From NCBI RefSeq assembly GCF_001426545.1, contig NZ_LMEZ01000001.1:735397-799396 (forward strand): a stretch of 64,000 nt of DNA. The letters are read 5' to 3'. The stretch comes from Mycobacterium sp. Root135 (lineage in GTDB: Bacteria > Actinomycetota > Actinomycetes > Mycobacteriales > Mycobacteriaceae). Positions 20,822-32,714 of the stretch are shown here, in pieces. The notes beneath the pieces were generated by a model, which saw only the letters and a program-made list of their open reading frames with translations, was not told the DNA's origin and did not search any database. A program made the position numbers and the translations under genes. Each line of letters starts with the position of its first letter. The first letter of the stretch is position 1.

Positions 20822-22066
20822 CTAGTTTGCGAGGATCGAGATGCCGGGCAGCGTCTTGCCCTCGAGGTACTCCAGCGACGCACCGCCACCGGTGGAGATG
20901 TGCGAGAAGCCGTCCTCGGGCAGACCGAGCTGGCGCACGGCGGCGGCGGAGTCTCCCCCACCGACGACACTGAACGCGCCCTTGGCCGTCGCGCCGATGA
21001 CTGCTTCGGCGACGCCCTTGGTGCCCGCGGCGAACTCCGGGAACTCGAAGACGCCCATCGGTCCGTTCCAGAACACGGTCTTGGCGTTGGACAGCAGGGC
21101 GGTGAATCGCTTCACCGACTCGGGCCCGATGTCGAGGCCCATCCGGTCGTCGGCGATGGCCGTCACGGCCACCGTCTCGGCCGGGGAGTCGGCGGAGAAC
21201 TTCTCCGCGACGACGACGTCGACCGGGAGGTGGATGACGTCGCCGTAGTCCTCGAGCAGCTTCTTGCAGGTGTCGATCATCTCCGGCTGCAGCAGCGAGG
21301 TGCCTACTGAAATACCTTGTGCGGCAAGGAAGGTGAAGCACATGCCGCCGCCGATGACAATGCTGTCGGCCTTGGTGGCCAGGTTCTCGATGACGGCCAG
21401 CTTGTCGGAGACCTTCGAGCCGCCGAGCACCACCGCATATGGGCGTTGCGTCGAGCTGGTGAGTTGCTCGAGCACCTTGACCTCGGTGTCGACCAACAGT
21501 CCCGCGTAGTGCGGGAGGATCGTCGCGACGTCGTACACCGACGCCTGCTTGCGATGCACCACGCCAAATCCGTCGGAGACGAACGCACCGGGCGAACCGT
21601 CGGCCGCGCTGACCAGTTCGGCCAGCTCCTTGGCCAGCGCGAGCCGCTCGGCGTCGTCCTTGCTGGTCTCACGGGGGTCGAAGCGAATGTTCTCGACCAT
21701 CAACACGTCACCGTCGGTAAGGCCTTCGGCGCGCGCGAGCGCATCGGAGCCGACGACGTCGCCAGCCAGCTGGACGTGCCTGCCCAATTCCGCACCGAGG
21801 GCCGCCGCGACGGGCGCCAACGAGAACTTGGGGTCGGGTCCGTCCTTCGGCCGCCCGAGGTGAGCGGTGACGACGACCTTGGCTCCGGCATCCGACAACG
21901 CCTTCAGCGTCGGGACGGAGGCGAGGATGCGACCGGGATCGGTGATCGTCCCCTCGTCGTCGAGCGGAACGTTCAGGTCGGAGCGCACCAGTACGCCCCG
22001 ACCCTCGACCCCCTCGGCCAGCAGATCAGACAGTGACTTGATGGAGGTTGCGGAGGAAGAAGCCAC
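20822..22066 (-). CDS. pgk: Phosphoglycerate kinase
   Basis: 414 residues. Motifs: [24 protein letters not shown], a C-terminal nucleotide domain with [28 protein letters not shown] and GGGDSAAAV...[15 protein letters not shown] chose the GTG at 22066, which leaves 10 bp to the gap stop and fits the family N-terminus; a longer in-frame form would overlap gap by 35 bp. Middle gene of the gap-pgk-tpiA operon. Confidence 0.96.
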   Translation of the reverse strand: MASSSATSIKSLSDLLAEGVEGRGVLVRSDLNVPLDDEGTITDPGRILASVPTLKALSDAGAKVVVTAHLGRPKDGPDPKFSLAPVAAALGAELGRHVQLAGDVVGSDALARAEGLTDGDVLMVENIRFDPRETSKDDAERLALAKELAELVSAADGSPGAFVSDGFGVVHRKQASVYDVATILPHYAGLLVDTEVKVLEQLTSSTQRPYAVVLGGSKVSDKLAVIENLATKADSIVIGGGMCFTFLAAQGISVGTSLLQPEMIDTCKKLLEDYGDVIHLPVDVVVAEKFSADSPAETVAVTAIADDRMGLDIGPESVKRFTALLSNAKTVFWNGPMGVFEFPEFAAGTKGVAEAVIGATAKGAFSVVGGGDSAAAVRQLGLPEDGFSHISTGGGASLEYLEGKTLPGISILAN

Positions 22067-22076
22067 GGACCCGGCT

Positions 22077-23435
<1,359 letters not shown>

Positions 23436-25124
23436 ATGTACGAGAGTTCCCACCGTCCCAGTTCGCACCGTCCGTCGGAGCGGTATCCGCGGATGCGGCT
23501 CGCGCTTGCCGCGGTCGTGGTGGCGGGGTTCTCCGCCGGAGCGCTGGGCAGCGTTGGCGTAGCCCAGGCCGACGAGGGGGCGTCCGGGTCCGCCGGGCCG
23601 TCCTCGTCTCAGCAGACCGACAAGCCGGACACCGGGTCGAACCCGAAGTCGAACCCGGCGTCGAACCCGAAGTCGAACCCGAAGTCGAACCCGAAGTCGA
23701 ACCCAGAGTCCAAGCCGGCGTCCTCCACGAAACCGCCGTCCAGCCCGGCCAGCAGCCCGTCCGCGGCGGCGTCACACGACGACGCCGAACCCCCGGCGTC
23801 CAAGCCCGAGCAGCCCGATCCGACGCCAACCGTCGACGTCGAGCCGCCGGCACCCGAAGCAGCCACCGTCACCGCCGCCGTCCCGCGCGAACCCAACAAG
23901 CATGCCCAGCAGCCGAATACACCCGTGGTGCCGCGATCCGAGGTGTCCCGAACCGAACCGACGAAATCCGCCCCCACGCTGCGCAGTGTCCAGGCGCCGG
24001 TCCCTCCCACCCCGCAAACTCCCCCGGTCGCAGCCGTCCCGGTCGTGGCACCCAACCCCGCTCCGACCATCAAGCCGCGGGCCGACCTACAGCTCGCCGG
24101 GTTGGCGGTCGACGTCGCAACGGTGTCGGTGTCGGCGGTGCACACCGCCGCGACCATCGTCGCCCACGCCTTCGGCCCTTCCAGCTTCCTCGGCGTGCCC
24201 TACATGTTGGCGATGTCGGTGGCCAACGCCGCGGCCGCGGTCGGCCGGACCTTGGTCGGGGCACCGCTGTCACCCCCGGGCGGCCGGTTCACCGTCAACT
24301 ACGGCCTCGTCGACGGGCTCGCGTTCTTCACGCCCACCAAGCCACCCGCCGGGGCCAACGACCCGTCGATCAAGGTGACGGCGGAGCATCCGCTGCCGGT
24401 CATCCTGCTCAACGGGACGACGGGGACCCAGGGCGTCAACTGGTCGGTCGGCGCACCGGTGCTGGCCAACGCCGGATACAAGGTCTTCACGTTCAACTAC
24501 GGCAACACCACCGCCGAGCCGAACTTCCCGATCCAGGCCATGGGCGACATCCGCCAATCCGGCCTGGAACTCGCCGCGGAGGTGAACCGGGTACTCGAGC
24601 TGACCGGGGCCCCGAAGGTCATCCTGATCGGGCACTCGCAGGGCGGCGGCATCTTGCCGGTCTACTACCTCAACGAACTCGGCGGAGCCGACAAGGTCTC
24701 CCAGCTCATCGGCATCGCCCCGAGCAACCACGGCACCGACTTCAACCGCCTGAACGGGTTTCAGTCGATCCCGATCCTGGGTCCGCTGCTCGTCGGCATC
24801 GCCGACGCGATCGCACCCGCCCTGTTTCAACAGGGGGTGGGATCGGCATTTCAGCACGAGGTCTACGGCAACGGCGACACCCGACCGGGGGTGCTGTACA
24901 CGACCATCTCGACGGTCAACGACGAGGTCGTCACGCCCTACACCCAGCAAGCCCTGACCGGACCGAACGTCACCAACGTCGTCCTGCAGGACTTGTACCC
25001 GGGACTCGTCCTCGGCCACGCCAACATCTACACCAGCCCGCAGGCGATGGCGGCGGTCCTCGACGCGCTCGCCGGCAACCGGGCAGCCAATCCGTTGGCG
25101 TATCCGGCGGCGGTCGCCGCCTAG
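23436..25124 (+). CDS. Secreted lipase/esterase-like alpha/beta hydrolase with repetitive linker
   Basis: 562 residues. A basic N-terminus precedes a hydrophobic segment (about 20-40) and a probable signal-peptidase site AQA/DE near 45, so it is probably exported. A Pro/Ser-rich linker (about 50-210) starts with NPKS units at residues 69-92. The hydrolase domain begins near 280: [19 protein letters not shown] (oxyanion region) and the nucleophile elbow GHSQGG with Ser401. DEVVTPY and GHANIY probably hold the Asp and His. This matches the triacylglycerol-lipase (EstA/class 2) family. It converges on whiA with a 4-bp overlap. Substrate unknown. Confidence 0.85.
   Translation: MYESSHRPSSHRPSERYPRMRLALAAVVVAGFSAGALGSVGVAQADEGASGSAGPSSSQQTDKPDTGSNPKSNPASNPKSNPKSNPKSNPESKPASSTKPPSSPASSPSAAASHDDAEPPASKPEQPDPTPTVDVEPPAPEAATVTAAVPREPNKHAQQPNTPVVPRSEVSRTEPTKSAPTLRSVQAPVPPTPQTPPVAAVPVVAPNPAPTIKPRADLQLAGLAVDVATVSVSAVHTAATIVAHAFGPSSFLGVPYMLAMSVANAAAAVGRTLVGAPLSPPGGRFTVNYGLVDGLAFFTPTKPPAGANDPSIKVTAEHPLPVILLNGTTGTQGVNWSVGAPVLANAGYKVFTFNYGNTTAEPNFPIQAMGDIRQSGLELAAEVNRVLELTGAPKVILIGHSQGGGILPVYYLNELGGADKVSQLIGIAPSNHGTDFNRLNGFQSIPILGPLLVGIADAIAPALFQQGVGSAFQHEVYGNGDTRPGVLYTTISTVNDEVVTPYTQQALTGPNVTNVVLQDLYPGLVLGHANIYTSPQAMAAVLDALAGNRAANPLAYPAAVAA
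23637..23708 (+). repeat. Six tandem 12-bp coding repeats (NPKS/NPAS)
   Basis: Six back-to-back 12-nt units follow TCGAACCCGAAG; four are exact and two vary at the last codons (GGCG, AGAG endings). They encode the S-N-P-K/A/E linker of the secreted lipase. The DNA identity, with no synonymous drift between units, suggests recent slippage expansion, so copy number may vary between strains. Confidence 0.9.
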
Positions 25125-26098
25125 GCGTCGTCGAGCAGATCCGGTGTCACGGCCGACTCCGTGTCGGGGATGCCGTCCTGCTTGGCCTTGCGGTCGGCCA
25201 TCGACAGCAATCGCCGAATGCGGCCTGCCACCGCGTCTTTCGTCATCGGCGGCTCCGCGAGGCGACCCAATTCCTCGAGTGACGCCTGACGGTGTTCGAC
25301 CCGCAACCTGCCCGCGTTGGACAGGTGGTCCGGAACGGTGTCGCCGAGGATGTTCAGTGCGCGTTCTACCCGGGCCGCGGCGGCAACCGCCGCCCTTGCC
25401 GAACGCCGCAGGTTCGCGTCGTCGAAGTTGGCGAGTCGGTTCGCGGTCGCCCGCACCTCACGGCGCAGGCGTCGCTCCTCCCAGGTGAGCCTGGTGTCCT
25501 GGGCGCCCATCCGCGTCAGCAGCGCACCAATGGCCTCGCCGTCGCGCACCACCACCCGGTCGCTGCCCCGCACTTCGCGAGCCTTCGCGCTGACGCCGAG
25601 CCGACGCGCCGCGCCGACGAGGGCCAGTGCCGCCTCCGGACCGGGGCAGCTGATCTCCAACGACGACGAACGGCCCGGCTCGGTGAGCGAGCCGTGCGCC
25701 AAAAATGCTCCACGCCAAGCGGCTTCGGCGTCACCGACGCTGCCGCCGACGACCTGGGCCGGCAACCCGCGCACCGGACGACCGCGCAGATCCAGCAGTC
25801 CGGTCTGACGCGCCAGCGCCTCCCCGTCCTGGGCCACGCGCACCACGTACCTGGTGCCCTTGCGGATGCCGCTGGCCGTCAGCACGTGCACGACGGCGTT
25901 GTAGCCGTAGAGGTCGTGGATGTCCTTGCGCAGGCGCCGCGCGATGACGCCGAGATCCACCTCGGCCTCGACCACCACGCGGCCCGCCACGATGTGGAGG
26001 CCACCGGCGAAGCGCAGAAGGGACGCCACCTCCGCACGTCGCGCGCTCACCGAGTTGATCACCAGTCGGCTGAGCTCGTCCTTGACCTCGGCTGTCAT
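25121..26098 (-). CDS. whiA: WhiA, sporulation/cell-division transcription regulator homolog
   Basis: 325 residues, as in M. tuberculosis. WhiA combines a degenerate LAGLIDADG homing-endonuclease fold with a C-terminal helix-turn-helix. Here [20 protein letters not shown] opens the protein, [16 protein letters not shown] lies mid-protein, and the HTH region includes [28 protein letters not shown] (shown in two parts in the family). I chose the ATG at 26098; a longer in-frame start overlaps cuvA. It is the last gene of the uvrC-rapZ-cuvA-whiA run. Confidence 0.95.
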   Translation of the reverse strand: MTAEVKDELSRLVINSVSARRAEVASLLRFAGGLHIVAGRVVVEAEVDLGVIARRLRKDIHDLYGYNAVVHVLTASGIRKGTRYVVRVAQDGEALARQTGLLDLRGRPVRGLPAQVVGGSVGDAEAAWRGAFLAHGSLTEPGRSSSLEISCPGPEAALALVGAARRLGVSAKAREVRGSDRVVVRDGEAIGALLTRMGAQDTRLTWEERRLRREVRATANRLANFDDANLRRSARAAVAAAARVERALNILGDTVPDHLSNAGRLRVEHRQASLEELGRLAEPPMTKDAVAGRIRRLLSMADRKAKQDGIPDTESAVTPDLLDDA

Positions 26099-26111
26099 CG
26101 CCACGAGATCG

Positions 26112-27113
26112 TCACCTTTCGTCGACCGACTGGGCGGCGGCAGTCGGAGCCGTCGGCGGCACGGCTGCACTACCGCGCAGCCTCACTCGCTCCAGCGCCG
26201 CAGCCAACTTGGCCGGATCATGTAATGGTGTACCAGGTCTGGACACGTCAGCAAACTCGACCCGAGCCTCGAGGCTGGCTGCGGTTCGCCGAAGTTGGTC
26301 CCGTTCACGTTCGCCGGGAACGCCTGCCGCGTCGACGACGATGTCGTGCACGGTGAATCCTGGGGCATGCTGCGCCAGTACGTGGATGTGGCGCTCTGCG
26401 GAGAAGCCCGCCGTCTCGCCCGGTTCGGCCACCAGGTTCAACACCAGTGCCCGGCGCGCAGTCGTCGCCTGAAGCGCGGCGGCCAGCTGCGGCACCAACA
26501 CGTGGGGAATCACGCTGGTGAACCAGGAACCCGGTCCCAGCACGACGAGGTCGGCGGCCATGATCGCGTCGACGGCCTGCCGGGTGGCGGGCGGATTGCC
26601 GGGATTCAGACGCACCCGGCGCACCTTCCCCACCGTGGTGGCGACGGCGACCTGGCCCCTGATCACCCGGCTCATCCGGGCGTCGGATTCCAGGCCTGCG
26701 ACGTCGGCCTCGATCTGCAGGGCGACCGGACACATCGGCAGCACCCGGCCCTTGAGGTCGAGGATGCGACCGAGTTCGTCGAGCGCGGCGACCGGGTCGG
26801 CGAGCACTTCGTTGAGTCCGGCGAGCAGCAGGTTGCCGATGGGGTGCCCGGCCAGCGCACCGCTGCCGCCGAACCGATGCTGCAGGATGGTCGCCCACAG
26901 ATGACCATGCGGGGTGTCGGATGCCAACGCCGCCAACGCCATTCGTAAGTCACCGGGGGGTACGACGTCGAGCTCGCTGCGGAGCCGGCCCGACGAGCCG
27001 CCGTCGTCGGCGACCGTCACCACCGCCGTCACGTGCGGCGTCAACCGGCGAAGGGCCGACAGCGTGGCGTACAGACCGTGGCCGCCACCCAGTGCGACGA
27101 TGCGTGCATTCAT
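26112..27113 (-). CDS. cuvA: CuvA/YvcK-type gluconeogenesis and cell-wall factor
   Basis: 333 residues of the YvcK/CofD-like family. Landmarks are [46 protein letters not shown] and [16 protein letters not shown]. In B. subtilis YvcK, and in mycobacteria CuvA, members bind UDP-sugars and are needed for cell shape and growth on some carbon sources. The start overlaps the rapZ stop by 4 bp; whiA follows after 13 bp. Confidence 0.93.
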   Translation of the reverse strand: MNARIVALGGGHGLYATLSALRRLTPHVTAVVTVADDGGSSGRLRSELDVVPPGDLRMALAALASDTPHGHLWATILQHRFGGSGALAGHPIGNLLLAGLNEVLADPVAALDELGRILDLKGRVLPMCPVALQIEADVAGLESDARMSRVIRGQVAVATTVGKVRRVRLNPGNPPATRQAVDAIMAADLVVLGPGSWFTSVIPHVLVPQLAAALQATTARRALVLNLVAEPGETAGFSAERHIHVLAQHAPGFTVHDIVVDAAGVPGERERDQLRRTAASLEARVEFADVSRPGTPLHDPAKLAAALERVRLRGSAAVPPTAPTAAAQSVDER

Positions 27114-28015
27114 TCGCGGCCCAGATCCCGGTGCAGCACCCGCACCGTCAGATCACCGTCGCCACCGAGGCGTCCCGCGAGGGCCTCGGCGATGGCGACG
27201 CTGCGATGCTTGCCGCCGGTGCAGCCGATCGCGACGGTCATGTAGCGCTTGCCCTCCCTGCGGTATCCGTCGATGACGACGTCCAGAAGCCGATGGTAGG
27301 TGTCGATGAAGTCCGTCGCCCCCGGTTGGCCGAGGACGTAGTCGCGCACCGCAGGGTGCTGACCGGTGTGGGGGCGCAACTCGTCGACCCAGTGCGGGTT
27401 CGGCAGGAAGCGGACGTCCATGACGGTGTCGGCGTCCATCGGCAACCCGTACTTGTAGCCGAACGATTCGACGGTGACGTTCGTGTGCGCCACCGTCTCG
27501 GCGGCGAACGCGCGCTCGATGGTCTCGCGGAGGGCGGGCACGGGAAGGGACGACGTGTCGATCACCAGGTCGGCGGCCGCGCGGATGGGAGCCAGCATGG
27601 TGCGCTCCGCGGAAATGCCCTCGGCCAGAGTCTGATTCCCCTGCAGGGGATGGCTGCGGCGGTTCTGTTCGTACCGGCGGACCAGGATGTCGTCGGACGC
27701 TTCGAGGAACAGCACGCGGGGGGTGATGTCGCGGGTGGCGAGGTCGTGGCGCACCCATTCGAGGTCACCGGTGAACCCGCGGGAGCGCACGTCCATCACG
27801 ACGGCGAGCTGGGTGATGCGCGACCCCGCCGCCAGACCAAGCTCGACCATTCTGGCGATGAGCTCGGGCGGCAGGTTGTCGGCGACGTACCAGCCGAGGT
27901 CTTCGAGGACCTTGGCCGCGGTGCCGCGGCCCGCCCCCGACAATCCGGTGACGAGGACGACGTCTATCCCGGCCGCTGGCAGATCCTCGCCGTGGCCTTC
28001 GTGCGGATCGGTCAT
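27110..28015 (-). CDS. rapZ: RapZ/YvcJ family nucleotide-binding protein
   Basis: 301 residues. The P-loop region is [20 protein letters not shown]; Arg replaces the Walker-A Lys, a variant I recall from actinobacterial orthologues. The C-terminal RapZ domain carries [17 protein letters not shown]. In E. coli RapZ regulates glucosamine-6-phosphate synthase through sRNAs; that role is not established for actinobacteria. The start overlaps the uvrC stop by 4 bp. Confidence 0.93.
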   Translation of the reverse strand: MTDPHEGHGEDLPAAGIDVVLVTGLSGAGRGTAAKVLEDLGWYVADNLPPELIARMVELGLAAGSRITQLAVVMDVRSRGFTGDLEWVRHDLATRDITPRVLFLEASDDILVRRYEQNRRSHPLQGNQTLAEGISAERTMLAPIRAAADLVIDTSSLPVPALRETIERAFAAETVAHTNVTVESFGYKYGLPMDADTVMDVRFLPNPHWVDELRPHTGQHPAVRDYVLGQPGATDFIDTYHRLLDVVIDGYRREGKRYMTVAIGCTGGKHRSVAIAEALAGRLGGDGDLTVRVLHRDLGRE

Positions 28016-30015
28016 GCGCGATCCGCCTCCAGCTTCTCGCTCGTCGTCATCCCCTGGCCCGTCATCGACACCTCGTCCTTGATCGTAGGCACGCCGAGTG
28101 CCTCCAGGACGGCGTTCGCCGTGGCTACTCCGATACCCGGCACGGCGGTGATCTCCTCGACGGTGGCGTCCTTCAACCGGGCCACCGACCCGAAGTGAGT
28201 CACCAACGCCTTTCGCCTGTGCTCCCCCAGTCCCCGGACGGAGTCTAGTGCCGACGCAGTCATCCGCTTCGACCGCTTGCTTCGGTGATAGGTGATCGCG
28301 AAGCGGTGCGCTTCGTCACGCACCCGCTGCAGCAGGTAGAGCCCGTCGCTGTTGCGCGGCATGATCACCGGATCGGGCTGCCCCGGCACCCACACTTCCT
28401 CCAGCCGCTTCGCCAGTCCGATGACGGCCACGTCGGTGATCCCCAGCTCCTCGAGGACCGCGGCGGCAGCGTTCACCTGGGGCGCGCCGCCGTCGACGAC
28501 GAACAGGTTGGGCGGGTAGGCGAATCGTCTGGCCTTGCCGTCCTCGACGACGGGCGCCTGGGCGTCGGCCACGTGCCGCGCGAAGCGTCGCCTCGTCACC
28601 TCCGCGATGGAGGCGACGTCGTCGGACCGGCCGTCACCCGCCGCTTCACGGATGGCGTAGTGCCGGTAGTCCGACTTGCGCGGCAAGCCGTCCTCGAACA
28701 CCACCAGCGACGCGACCACGTCGGTGCCCTGGACGTGGCTGATGTCGACGCACTCGATGCGCAGCGGCGCCTCGGTGAGGCCGAGGAACTCCTGGATGCT
28801 TTGCAGTGCTTCGGATCTGGCGTTGAAGTCACCGGCGCGCTTGAGCTTGTGTTGCGCCAGCTGGTCCTTCGCGTTGCGGTAGACGGTCTCCGCCAACGCC
28901 TTCTTGTCACCGCGGGCGGGCACCCGCAGCTGCACGTTTGACCCGCGCAACCCGCTGAGCCAGGCCGCGAGTTCCTCGGCGTTGTCGGGCAGCACCGGCA
29001 CCAGCACCTGCCGCGGGACCAAGTTGGTGGCTTCGTCCACTCCGGCGGTACCACCACCACTGAGCTCGGCCTGGTCGCCGTAGAACTGGGTGAGGAACTG
29101 CTCGACAAGGTGCTCCTGCCCAGATTTTCCTGGCTCGCCAGACTTCTCCACGACCCAGCCTCGTTGGCCCCGCACCCGACCGCCGCGGACGTGGAACACC
29201 TGGACGGCGGCCTCGAGCTCGTCGTCGGCGAACGCCACGACGTCGGCGTCGGTGCCGTCACCGAAGACGACGGTCTGCTTCTCCAACGCCCGCTTGAGTG
29301 CGCCGATGTCGTCGCGGAGCCGGGCGGCCCGTTCGAAGTCGAGCGCCTCCGACGCCGCGTTCATCTGCTGTTCCATGTCGCGGGCCAGACGGTCGGTCTT
29401 GCCTGCCAGGAAGTCGCAGAAGTCGAGCACGATCCGCCGGTGCTCCTCGGCGCTGACCCGGCCGACGCACGGCGCCGAGCACTTGTCGATGTACCCCAGC
29501 AGGCACGGCCTACCAATCTGGTTGTGCCGCTTGAACACCCCGTTGGAGCAGGTGCGGGCCGGGAAGACCCGGGTCAGCAGGTCGAGGGTTTCCCGGATCG
29601 CCCAGGCGTGGGAGTAGGGGCCAAAGTAGCGCACGCCCTTGCGACGAGGACCGCGGTAGACGAACAGCCGCGGGTACTCCTCGTTGAGGGTGACGGCGAG
29701 GACGGGGTACGACTTGTCGTCGCGGTACCGGATGTTGAATCGAGGATCGAACTCCTTGATCCAGTTGTATTCGAGCTGCAGCGCCTCGACCTCTGTGCCG
29801 ACGACGGTCCACTCGACGCTGCCCGCGGTGGTCACCATCTGCCTGGTGCGGGGGGCGAGTCCGGAGAGGTCGGCGAAGTAGGAGTTGAGGCGGCTGCGCA
29901 GGCTCTTGGCCTTGCCGACGTAGATCACCCGGCCGTGCGGATCGCGAAACCGGTAGACGCCGGGCTCGACGGGTATCGAGCCCGGGGCCGGCCGGTAGGT
30001 CGCTGGATCGGGCAC
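28012..30015 (-). CDS. uvrC: UvrC, excinuclease ABC subunit C
   Basis: 667 residues. The N-terminal GIY-YIG nuclease (PVEPGVYRF...[14 protein letters not shown]) makes the 3' incision. A zinc-type cysteine cluster follows (CSNG...[13 protein letters not shown]). The UVR domain near 205-230 binds UvrB. The RNase-H-like domain has [20 protein letters not shown] and [10 protein letters not shown]. The C-terminal helix-hairpin-helix pair is [17 protein letters not shown]...[16 protein letters not shown]. It forms a translationally coupled run with rapZ and cuvA. Confidence 0.97.
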   Translation of the reverse strand: MPDPATYRPAPGSIPVEPGVYRFRDPHGRVIYVGKAKSLRSRLNSYFADLSGLAPRTRQMVTTAGSVEWTVVGTEVEALQLEYNWIKEFDPRFNIRYRDDKSYPVLAVTLNEEYPRLFVYRGPRRKGVRYFGPYSHAWAIRETLDLLTRVFPARTCSNGVFKRHNQIGRPCLLGYIDKCSAPCVGRVSAEEHRRIVLDFCDFLAGKTDRLARDMEQQMNAASEALDFERAARLRDDIGALKRALEKQTVVFGDGTDADVVAFADDELEAAVQVFHVRGGRVRGQRGWVVEKSGEPGKSGQEHLVEQFLTQFYGDQAELSGGGTAGVDEATNLVPRQVLVPVLPDNAEELAAWLSGLRGSNVQLRVPARGDKKALAETVYRNAKDQLAQHKLKRAGDFNARSEALQSIQEFLGLTEAPLRIECVDISHVQGTDVVASLVVFEDGLPRKSDYRHYAIREAAGDGRSDDVASIAEVTRRRFARHVADAQAPVVEDGKARRFAYPPNLFVVDGGAPQVNAAAAVLEELGITDVAVIGLAKRLEEVWVPGQPDPVIMPRNSDGLYLLQRVRDEAHRFAITYHRSKRSKRMTASALDSVRGLGEHRRKALVTHFGSVARLKDATVEEITAVPGIGVATANAVLEALGVPTIKDEVSMTGQGMTTSEKLEADRA

Positions 30016-30078
30016 GGGTTCCAGATTAGTTCGAGTCCCGACAGCCGAACGCCATCGGACGGGTGCGGCTCGGGGCCG

Positions 30079-31386
30079 TCAGTCCAACGCGTCGACGAAA
30101 CCGCAGTACGCGGCTGCCTTCGCCTCGTAGTTGACGTATAGGTCATAACTGGCCGCCCCTGGCGACAGCAGCACGACGTCGACGTCGGACAGCCCCGCCG
30201 CCACGTGTACCGCAGCCTCGAGGTCGTCGACCAGGTGGGTCCTGGTCGGGTGGCGGCGCGCGAACTCGACTCCGATGGCCGCACCGTTGCTCGGCGACTG
30301 GATCAGTGACACCCGGCGCTCGCCGCTGCACAGGTACTCGTCGAGCGTGTCGTAGTTCAGCTGCCGATCCATGCCGCCGACGATCAGGGCGACGTGCTCG
30401 TCGGGACTCATCGCGCGCAAGGCGGCGGCGACGCTCTCCCCCGTCGTGGCGAGGGTGTCGTCGATCCACTGCACGCGTCCGGTGGTGCGGACGGTCTGCA
30501 ACCGATGCGGCAGCCCTTGATAGGTGGACACCGCCGACTCGTACTCCGCTGGGGTCACGGCCCTGCCGAGCACCTCCGAGGCGGCGACGGCGGCAAGAGC
30601 ACCGTTGACGAGGTTGTGCTCGTAGTTCATCACCGACTTGGTCGTCGTGCGTTCGACTCGTGCGGGGTCGACGAGCCGCACCTCCGGCTCGATCGGCGTC
30701 GCCCCAAGGCGATCGAGGGTGTCGACCACCTCCGGCATGGTGACCAACGAACGGGCCCCCCGACGGAAGACGTTCGCCTTCGCGAGGTGGTAGGAGTCCC
30801 GGTCGCCGTGCCAATCCAGGTGGTCCTCATACAGATTGGTGATCACCGCCACGGCAGGTGAGGTGGTCAGCAGCGCCGCCTGCTGGCTGGAGATCTCGGC
30901 GACCACGACCGCACCCTCGCCTGGTGACAGGTCCGAGAGGGGCGTGCCGATGTTGCCTGCGACGACGACGTCGACGCCCGCCCTGGCGAGCAGGTGGCCG
31001 AGGAACGACGCCGTGGTGCTCTTGCCCTTGGTGCCGGTGACGCCGATGGTGGCCGCACCGTGCCGGGACATGAACCAGTCGGCGGCGCTGGAGATTCGGA
31101 CCCCGGAGCGACGCAGTTCCTCGAAGATCGGTTGCCGCCACGGCACGCCGGGGCTGACGAACACCACGTCGCAGGCGCTCAACCGGGCCAGGTGCTCGGG
31201 GCCGCGGAACACCTCGAGATTCGGAATGCCCTCGGGCTCTTCGAACGGGCGGCGCCCCATGTCGTCGACGGCCTCGATGCGGGCGGCGCCGGCCGCGGCG
31301 GCCGTTCTCGCCATCGAGACGCCCTCCCGACCGAAACCCCAGATCCCGACGGTCAGCCCGGCAAGGTCGGACGGGGCCGGGCTCAC
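30079..31386 (-). CDS. murD2: MurD2-type Mur ligase (UDP-MurNAc-L-Ala:L-Glu ligase)
   Basis: 435 residues with three Mur-ligase domains: Rossmann-like N-terminus (GIWGFGREGVSMARTAAAAG), ATPase domain with GVTGTKGKST (115-124) and NLYEDHLDWHGD (185-195), and C-terminal domain with SPGAASYD (408-415). In canonical MurD the substrate loop reads NDSKATN; here it is DDTLATT (309-315), so the usual Lys is Leu. The stop-start overlap with MurL (TGA inside GTGA) links it to the epimerase. I therefore infer ligation of L-Glu, as for Xanthomonas MurD2. A GTG start at 31386 is used. Confidence is lower for the exact substrate. Confidence 0.8.
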   Translation of the reverse strand: MSPAPSDLAGLTVGIWGFGREGVSMARTAAAAGAARIEAVDDMGRRPFEEPEGIPNLEVFRGPEHLARLSACDVVFVSPGVPWRQPIFEELRRSGVRISSAADWFMSRHGAATIGVTGTKGKSTTASFLGHLLARAGVDVVVAGNIGTPLSDLSPGEGAVVVAEISSQQAALLTTSPAVAVITNLYEDHLDWHGDRDSYHLAKANVFRRGARSLVTMPEVVDTLDRLGATPIEPEVRLVDPARVERTTTKSVMNYEHNLVNGALAAVAASEVLGRAVTPAEYESAVSTYQGLPHRLQTVRTTGRVQWIDDTLATTGESVAAALRAMSPDEHVALIVGGMDRQLNYDTLDEYLCSGERRVSLIQSPSNGAAIGVEFARRHPTRTHLVDDLEAAVHVAAGLSDVDVVLLSPGAASYDLYVNYEAKAAAYCGFVDALD

Positions 31387-32714
31387 GGCAGGTCCAGCGC
31401 CGCGGCGTACCTCGCGGGGACGTAGTCGACGCCGATCACGCCGCTCTGCTCGTCGACGGCGACCTTCTCGAGTTCGTCACGGCGGGCACGGAATTCCTCT
31501 ACCAGCGGCACGCCGCGCCAGTCGTCGTCGTCGAGAACCGACACCAGGGACTCGGCTGCTTCGTAGTACTCGCCGACGCACTCGAACGGCTTGTGCACGC
31601 CGAGTCCGACGATGTCCTCGAAGCCGGGCCGGTTGTCGAGGTCGCCGAACAGGTCGTGACCGAAGATCGCCTCGACCTCGGCGCGGCCAAGCCGGGGCGC
31701 CATCAGCGCGTAGACGAAGAGGCACTTGGGACAGTGGCCGCACCAGGTGGCCCCTCGGCGCCCGGCGTCGATGGCGAACGGTCGGTTGCAGCTGATGAAG
31801 TCGCGGAAGTACTGCGGACTGTTCTTGAACCGGTCGGCGATCTCCGATTCCGACAGGGGCCGCAGCAGGGAGAAGTAGCGGTCGGGGTTGAACCCGTACT
31901 GGCTCAGCGTGTCTCGCAACAGCGTCTCGTAAGAGATGCTCTTGGACCACTGATGGTTGACGTCGCGCCCCAGCCAGGTGACGTTGCCGACGTTGGACGA
32001 CCGCTCGTTGGACAGGATTACGGGCCCAAGACCGTTGGCGTCGGCGACGATGAGTCCGATCACGCTGTTGATCGCCGTGACGGGGACGTGGCCGTTGTGG
32101 GCGCCGCGTGCGTTGGCCTCGATCAGCGCGGGGTCGATGCGCCGCGTCACCCGCAGACTGTCGAGTCCGCTGATGTCGATGCAGCGGTCGATGGGATCGA
32201 ACTTGTTCACGCTGAACAGGGTTGGGTGGAATCCGTGTCCCTTGAGCGCTTCGATGCTGACCACCGAATCCTTGCCGCCGCCAACGGGTACCAGCGGTTC
32301 GGCGTCGGCGTCCCATGGGTCGGGTGTCGGGTCGCCCGCATCCGCGTCGGGACCGGTGACGGTGGGTGTCAAGGCGTCGGGAAGCGAATTGCGGTAGGCG
32401 AACTCGCCGAGTCCTCCGGCGACGAGTTCACTCAGATAGTGACGCTCGAAGTCATGTGTCGGAAAGGCGATTTCGACGACGGGCGGCGCGGCGGCCTTGA
32501 AGTAGCTCGGCGAGCAGGTCAACGCGAGCAGTCTCAGCAACCGGTCGTCGGGGCGGCGATCGCCCAGTGCGGCGCCGAAGTCGACCACCTCGGTGAAGGA
32601 CACGTCACCGGAATCCTTGCCGCGCAACGTGTAGTGCGCGCGGAAGACCCCGTCGGCCACGTCGTAGCCGTCGACGCTCATGGCCCGAAAGGACGTCGGG
32701 TCGAACTCGGTCAT
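31383..32714 (-). CDS. murL: MurL, UDP-MurNAc-L-Ala-L-Glu epimerase
   Basis: 443 residues, matching the MurL family in length and motifs: PVGGGKDS (143-150, an ATP PP-loop-like motif), GAHNGHVPVTAINS (204-217), SNERSS (235-240), NHQWSK (253-258), SLLRPLSE (282-289), SCNR (308-311), WCGHCPKC (324-331) and HKPFECVGE (374-382). Known MurL uses ATP and Mg to epimerise the terminal L-Glu of UDP-MurNAc-L-Ala-L-Glu to D-Glu. The ATG at 32714 overlaps the upstream stop (ATGA) and the stop overlaps the ligase start, so the three genes are translationally coupled. Mycobacteria normally rely on MurI and MurD. Confidence 0.88.
   Translation of the reverse strand: MTEFDPTSFRAMSVDGYDVADGVFRAHYTLRGKDSGDVSFTEVVDFGAALGDRRPDDRLLRLLALTCSPSYFKAAAPPVVEIAFPTHDFERHYLSELVAGGLGEFAYRNSLPDALTPTVTGPDADAGDPTPDPWDADAEPLVPVGGGKDSVVSIEALKGHGFHPTLFSVNKFDPIDRCIDISGLDSLRVTRRIDPALIEANARGAHNGHVPVTAINSVIGLIVADANGLGPVILSNERSSNVGNVTWLGRDVNHQWSKSISYETLLRDTLSQYGFNPDRYFSLLRPLSESEIADRFKNSPQYFRDFISCNRPFAIDAGRRGATWCGHCPKCLFVYALMAPRLGRAEVEAIFGHDLFGDLDNRPGFEDIVGLGVHKPFECVGEYYEAAESLVSVLDDDDWRGVPLVEEFRARRDELEKVAVDEQSGVIGVDYVPARYAAALDLP

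Noticed and set aside
23637-23708. Tandem repeats as a CRISPR-like array
   Set aside because: Units are 12 bp, directly adjacent without spacers and in frame in a gene; they are a coding repeat.
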